Below are positions 62,033 to 64,000 of a stretch of DNA of 64,000 bases, one piece after another. Numbering within the stretch: the first letter of the stretch is position 1; each line of letters starts with the position of its first letter. A model generated the notes under the pieces. It searched no databases. It worked only from the letters and a program-made list of their open reading frames with translations, and was not told the origin of the DNA. The DNA is from Candidatus Contubernalis alkalaceticus (GTDB lineage: Bacteria; Bacillota; Dethiobacteria; SKNC01): positions 80,001 through 144,000 of the forward strand of contig NZ_CP054699.1 in assembly GCF_022558445.1 (NCBI RefSeq), written 5' to 3'. A program made the translations under genes and the position numbers.

Positions 62033-62196
62033 ACAATTTTCTAAATAATCTGAAGCAATGTACATAAAACTATACAAATAGTACAATTCATTTTTTATCT
62101 TAAAAAGGAGGGTGATAAAAAAGTAACGGAGGGCGAGTATTTTTATGGGTAAGTTACAATGTTAACAATCTTAAAAAATTTAAGGAGGTTTTATAA
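62033..62196 (+). other. long fhs leader with extra ribosome-binding sites
   Basis: Three Shine-Dalgarno-like sites occur: AAAAAGGAGGGTG (62102), ACGGAGGGCG (62126), and AAGGAGG (62182) for fhs. The second could drive a six-codon frame, MGKLQC (62145-62165). I see no known riboswitch fold. Part of the 416-bp gap between ftsH and fhs. Confidence 0.45.
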
Positions 62197-63960
62197 TTGC
62201 CTTTAGATCCAACGAAACACGCTGACTGGGAAATTGCCGAAGATGCCGAAAAAACAATGAAAACAGTCTATCAGCTTGGTGAAGAGCTGGGACTGGAAAA
62301 AGAAGAGCTTCTTCCTTATGGACACTATGTAGCCAAAATAGATTACATGAAAGTTTTAAACCGTATGAAGGATGTTCCTGATGGAAAATATATTGACGTA
62401 ACTGCCATCACCCCAACTCCCCTGGGAGAAGGTAAATCCACATCCCTGGTTGGATTAGTACAGGGTATGGGTAAGAGAGGCAAGAATGTTATAGCATGTA
62501 TCCGCCAGCCATCTGGTGGACCCACCATGAACGTTAAGGGTTCTGCAGCCGGCGGCGGCCTGGCACAGTGTATCCCCCTGACTGAGTTTTCCTTAGGTTT
62601 AACCGGTGACATTAACGCCATTATGAATGCTCATAACCTGGCCATGGTTGCTACTACCTCCAGGATTCAGCATGAATTCAACTACAGTGATAAGTTCCTG
62701 GCCAAACAGGGATTAACAAGATTAGACATTGACCCCAGAAACGTTGAGATGAAGTGGATTATGGACTTCTGTGCCCAGGCACTGCGGAACATTATTATTG
62801 GTCTTGGCGGCAAGTCAGACGGATTTATGATGAATTCCGGTTTTGCAATTGCTGTTTCTTCTGAAGTTATGGCTATCCTTTCCGTTGCTACCGACCTGAA
62901 AGACATGAGAGAGCGGATGGGTAAAATTGTGGTGGCCTATGATAAGAAGGGCAACCCGGTAACAACTGCTGATTTAGATGTAGATGGCGCCATGACTGCC
63001 TGGATGGTTGAGGCTCTTAACCCCAACCTGATGCAGACTCTGGAAGGCCAGCCCTGCTTCGTACACGCAGGACCTTTTGCTAACATTGCTATCGGACAGA
63101 ACTCCATCATTTCCGACCGTGTTGCCTTGAAGTTGGGCGACTATGTATGCACCGAGTCTGGATTCGCAGCCGATATCGGTTTCGAGAAGTTCTGGAACCT
63201 GAAGTGCCGTATCTCCGGCCTGAAGCCTCATTGTGCCGTGCTGGTAGCCACAATCCGGGCCCTGAAGTGCCACGGTGGAGCTCCTATCCCCATTCCCGGA
63301 CAGCCACTGCATGATAGCTACAAAGAAGAAAACGTAGACCTGGTAGAAAAGGGCTGCTCAAACTTGCTTCACCTGATCGAAGTGATCAAGAAGTCCGGTA
63401 TGAGCCCTGTTGTATGTATCAACGCTTTCTACACTGATACTGATAAAGAAATCGAAGCAGTCCGCAAGCTTGCCGGCGAAGCCGGAGCCCGGGTTGCTCT
63501 TTCCAGGCACTGGGAGCATGGCGGCGAAGGCGCTCTTGAATTTGCTGATGCCGTTGCAGAAGCCTGCGAAGAAGAAAGTGATTTCAAATTCCTATATGAA
63601 TTAGAAACTCCGCTGAGAGATCGGATTCATAAGATTGCTACTGAAGTTTACGGCGCTGACGGTGTTGAGTACTCTCCAGAAGCCCTGCAGAAAGCTGAAA
63701 GAATGGAAAAAGATCCTGAAATCCAGAAGCTGGGAACCTGCATGGTTAAAACTCACCTCAGTCTGTCCGACAACCCTGCATTGAAGGGTGTTCCTAAAGG
63801 CTGGAAGCTCTTTGTTCGCGATATCCTGACCTATAAAGGCGCAGGTTTCGTAGTGCCCGTAGCCGGATCCATCAGCTTGATGCCCGGAACCGGATCCAAC
63901 CCGGCTTACCGTCGTGTGGATGTAGATGTTGAGTCCGGCAAGGTTAAAGGTGTATTCTAA
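62197..63960 (+). CDS. fhs: formate-tetrahydrofolate ligase (divergent type)
   Basis: It joins formate to tetrahydrofolate with ATP, the entry step of the methyl branch of the Wood-Ljungdahl pathway, or a source of formyl-THF. The 587-residue protein has [19 protein letters not shown] (P-loop) near residue 70, [24 protein letters not shown] near residue 110, and [14 protein letters not shown] near 130. [10 protein letters not shown] replaces the GIKGGAAGGG of the acetogen enzyme, so it belongs to another branch, which I associate with some sulfate reducers. It is longer than the usual 555-560. TTG start at 62197 with AAGGAGG upstream. Codons are more C-rich than in neighbours. Confidence 0.92.
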   Translation: MPLDPTKHADWEIAEDAEKTMKTVYQLGEELGLEKEELLPYGHYVAKIDYMKVLNRMKDVPDGKYIDVTAITPTPLGEGKSTSLVGLVQGMGKRGKNVIACIRQPSGGPTMNVKGSAAGGGLAQCIPLTEFSLGLTGDINAIMNAHNLAMVATTSRIQHEFNYSDKFLAKQGLTRLDIDPRNVEMKWIMDFCAQALRNIIIGLGGKSDGFMMNSGFAIAVSSEVMAILSVATDLKDMRERMGKIVVAYDKKGNPVTTADLDVDGAMTAWMVEALNPNLMQTLEGQPCFVHAGPFANIAIGQNSIISDRVALKLGDYVCTESGFAADIGFEKFWNLKCRISGLKPHCAVLVATIRALKCHGGAPIPIPGQPLHDSYKEENVDLVEKGCSNLLHLIEVIKKSGMSPVVCINAFYTDTDKEIEAVRKLAGEAGARVALSRHWEHGGEGALEFADAVAEACEEESDFKFLYELETPLRDRIHKIATEVYGADGVEYSPEALQKAERMEKDPEIQKLGTCMVKTHLSLSDNPALKGVPKGWKLFVRDILTYKGAGFVVPVAGSISLMPGTGSNPAYRRVDVDVESGKVKGVF

Positions 63961-64000
63961 AAAACGCTTGTTAATAATAAATTAACGTCTAAATATCCCC

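Overview
The window is a stretch of chromosome from a low-GC, anaerobic, endospore-forming Firmicute of the class Clostridia. Gene order follows the origin-proximal region of Bacillus subtilis and clostridia closely: gin-yaaO-tmk-holB-ricT-rsmI-abrB-metG-tatD-yabE-rsmA-yabG-veg-(sipL)-(SASP)-ispE-spoVG-glmU-prs-ctc-pth-mfd-spoVT-(spoVB)-mazG-yabP-yabQ-divIC-yabR-spoIIE-tilS-hpt-ftsH. Sporulation genes (gin, yabG, sipL, a SASP, spoVG, spoVT, yabP, yabQ, spoIIE), a SipL-type SPOCS-LysM protein and a formate-tetrahydrofolate ligase point to Clostridia rather than Bacilli. Nothing here allows a genus assignment. No rRNA, tRNA, prophage, CRISPR array or intact insertion sequence was seen.

Layout. 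1-4.2 kb: a small accessory cluster (truncated UroD/MetE-like protein, diacylglycerol-kinase-like lipid kinase, DUF3786, DUF523, PP-loop thiolase-like protein). 4.2-12.7 kb: guaB, the anti-sigma factor Gin, a PLP decarboxylase, DNA replication and signalling genes (tmk, holB, ricT), an unusual Mur-ligase-like gene on the minus strand, rsmI and abrB. 13-20.6 kb: metG, tatD, yabE, rsmA, a YkuK-like gene, a minus-strand glycosyltransferase, yabG. 20.6-30.6 kb: veg, a trypsin-like protease without signal peptide, sipL, a LysM-CAP secreted protein, a SASP, a cyanophycinase/cyanophycin synthetase pair, ispE. 30.7-39.4 kb: nucleotidyltransferase, ilvA, spoVG, glmU, prs, ctc, pth, then a T-box-controlled aroF and pheA. 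39.7-55 kb: mfd, a PpiC lipoprotein, spoVT, a SpoVB-like flippase, mazG, hup, a SpoIID-like gene, yabP, yabQ, divIC, yabR, ppx, a YdcZ-like transporter, feoB-feoA. 55-64 kb: spoIIE, tilS, hpt, ftsH, and a divergent fhs.

Regulation is unusually legible. Tandem Spo0A-like boxes with 10-bp spacing lie just downstream of the abrB promoter and upstream of the veg promoter, and a perfect Spo0A box lies upstream of the spoIIE promoter. Candidate promoters for sporulation sigma factors precede gin and spoVT (sigma-F/G type), yabG (sigma-K type), yabP (sigma-E type) and spoVG (sigma-H type). The T-box before aroF has a plausible phenylalanine specifier. thymidylate kinase has its Shine-Dalgarno separated from its start by a stem-loop.

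The least explained items are three dispersed copies of a roughly 105-bp three-hairpin element (747-854, 5881-5983 reversed, 57364-57469). They look like tnpB-less right ends (omega-RNA-like) of IS200/IS605-group elements. Other items worth attention are two MITE-like inverted repeats, the cyanophycin pair in a sporulation neighbourhood, the cytoplasmic trypsin-like protease, and the Mur-like enzyme with a modified P-loop. I found no clear evidence of a wholly new multi-gene system. All functional calls are by recognition of motifs and gene order; no database search was run.
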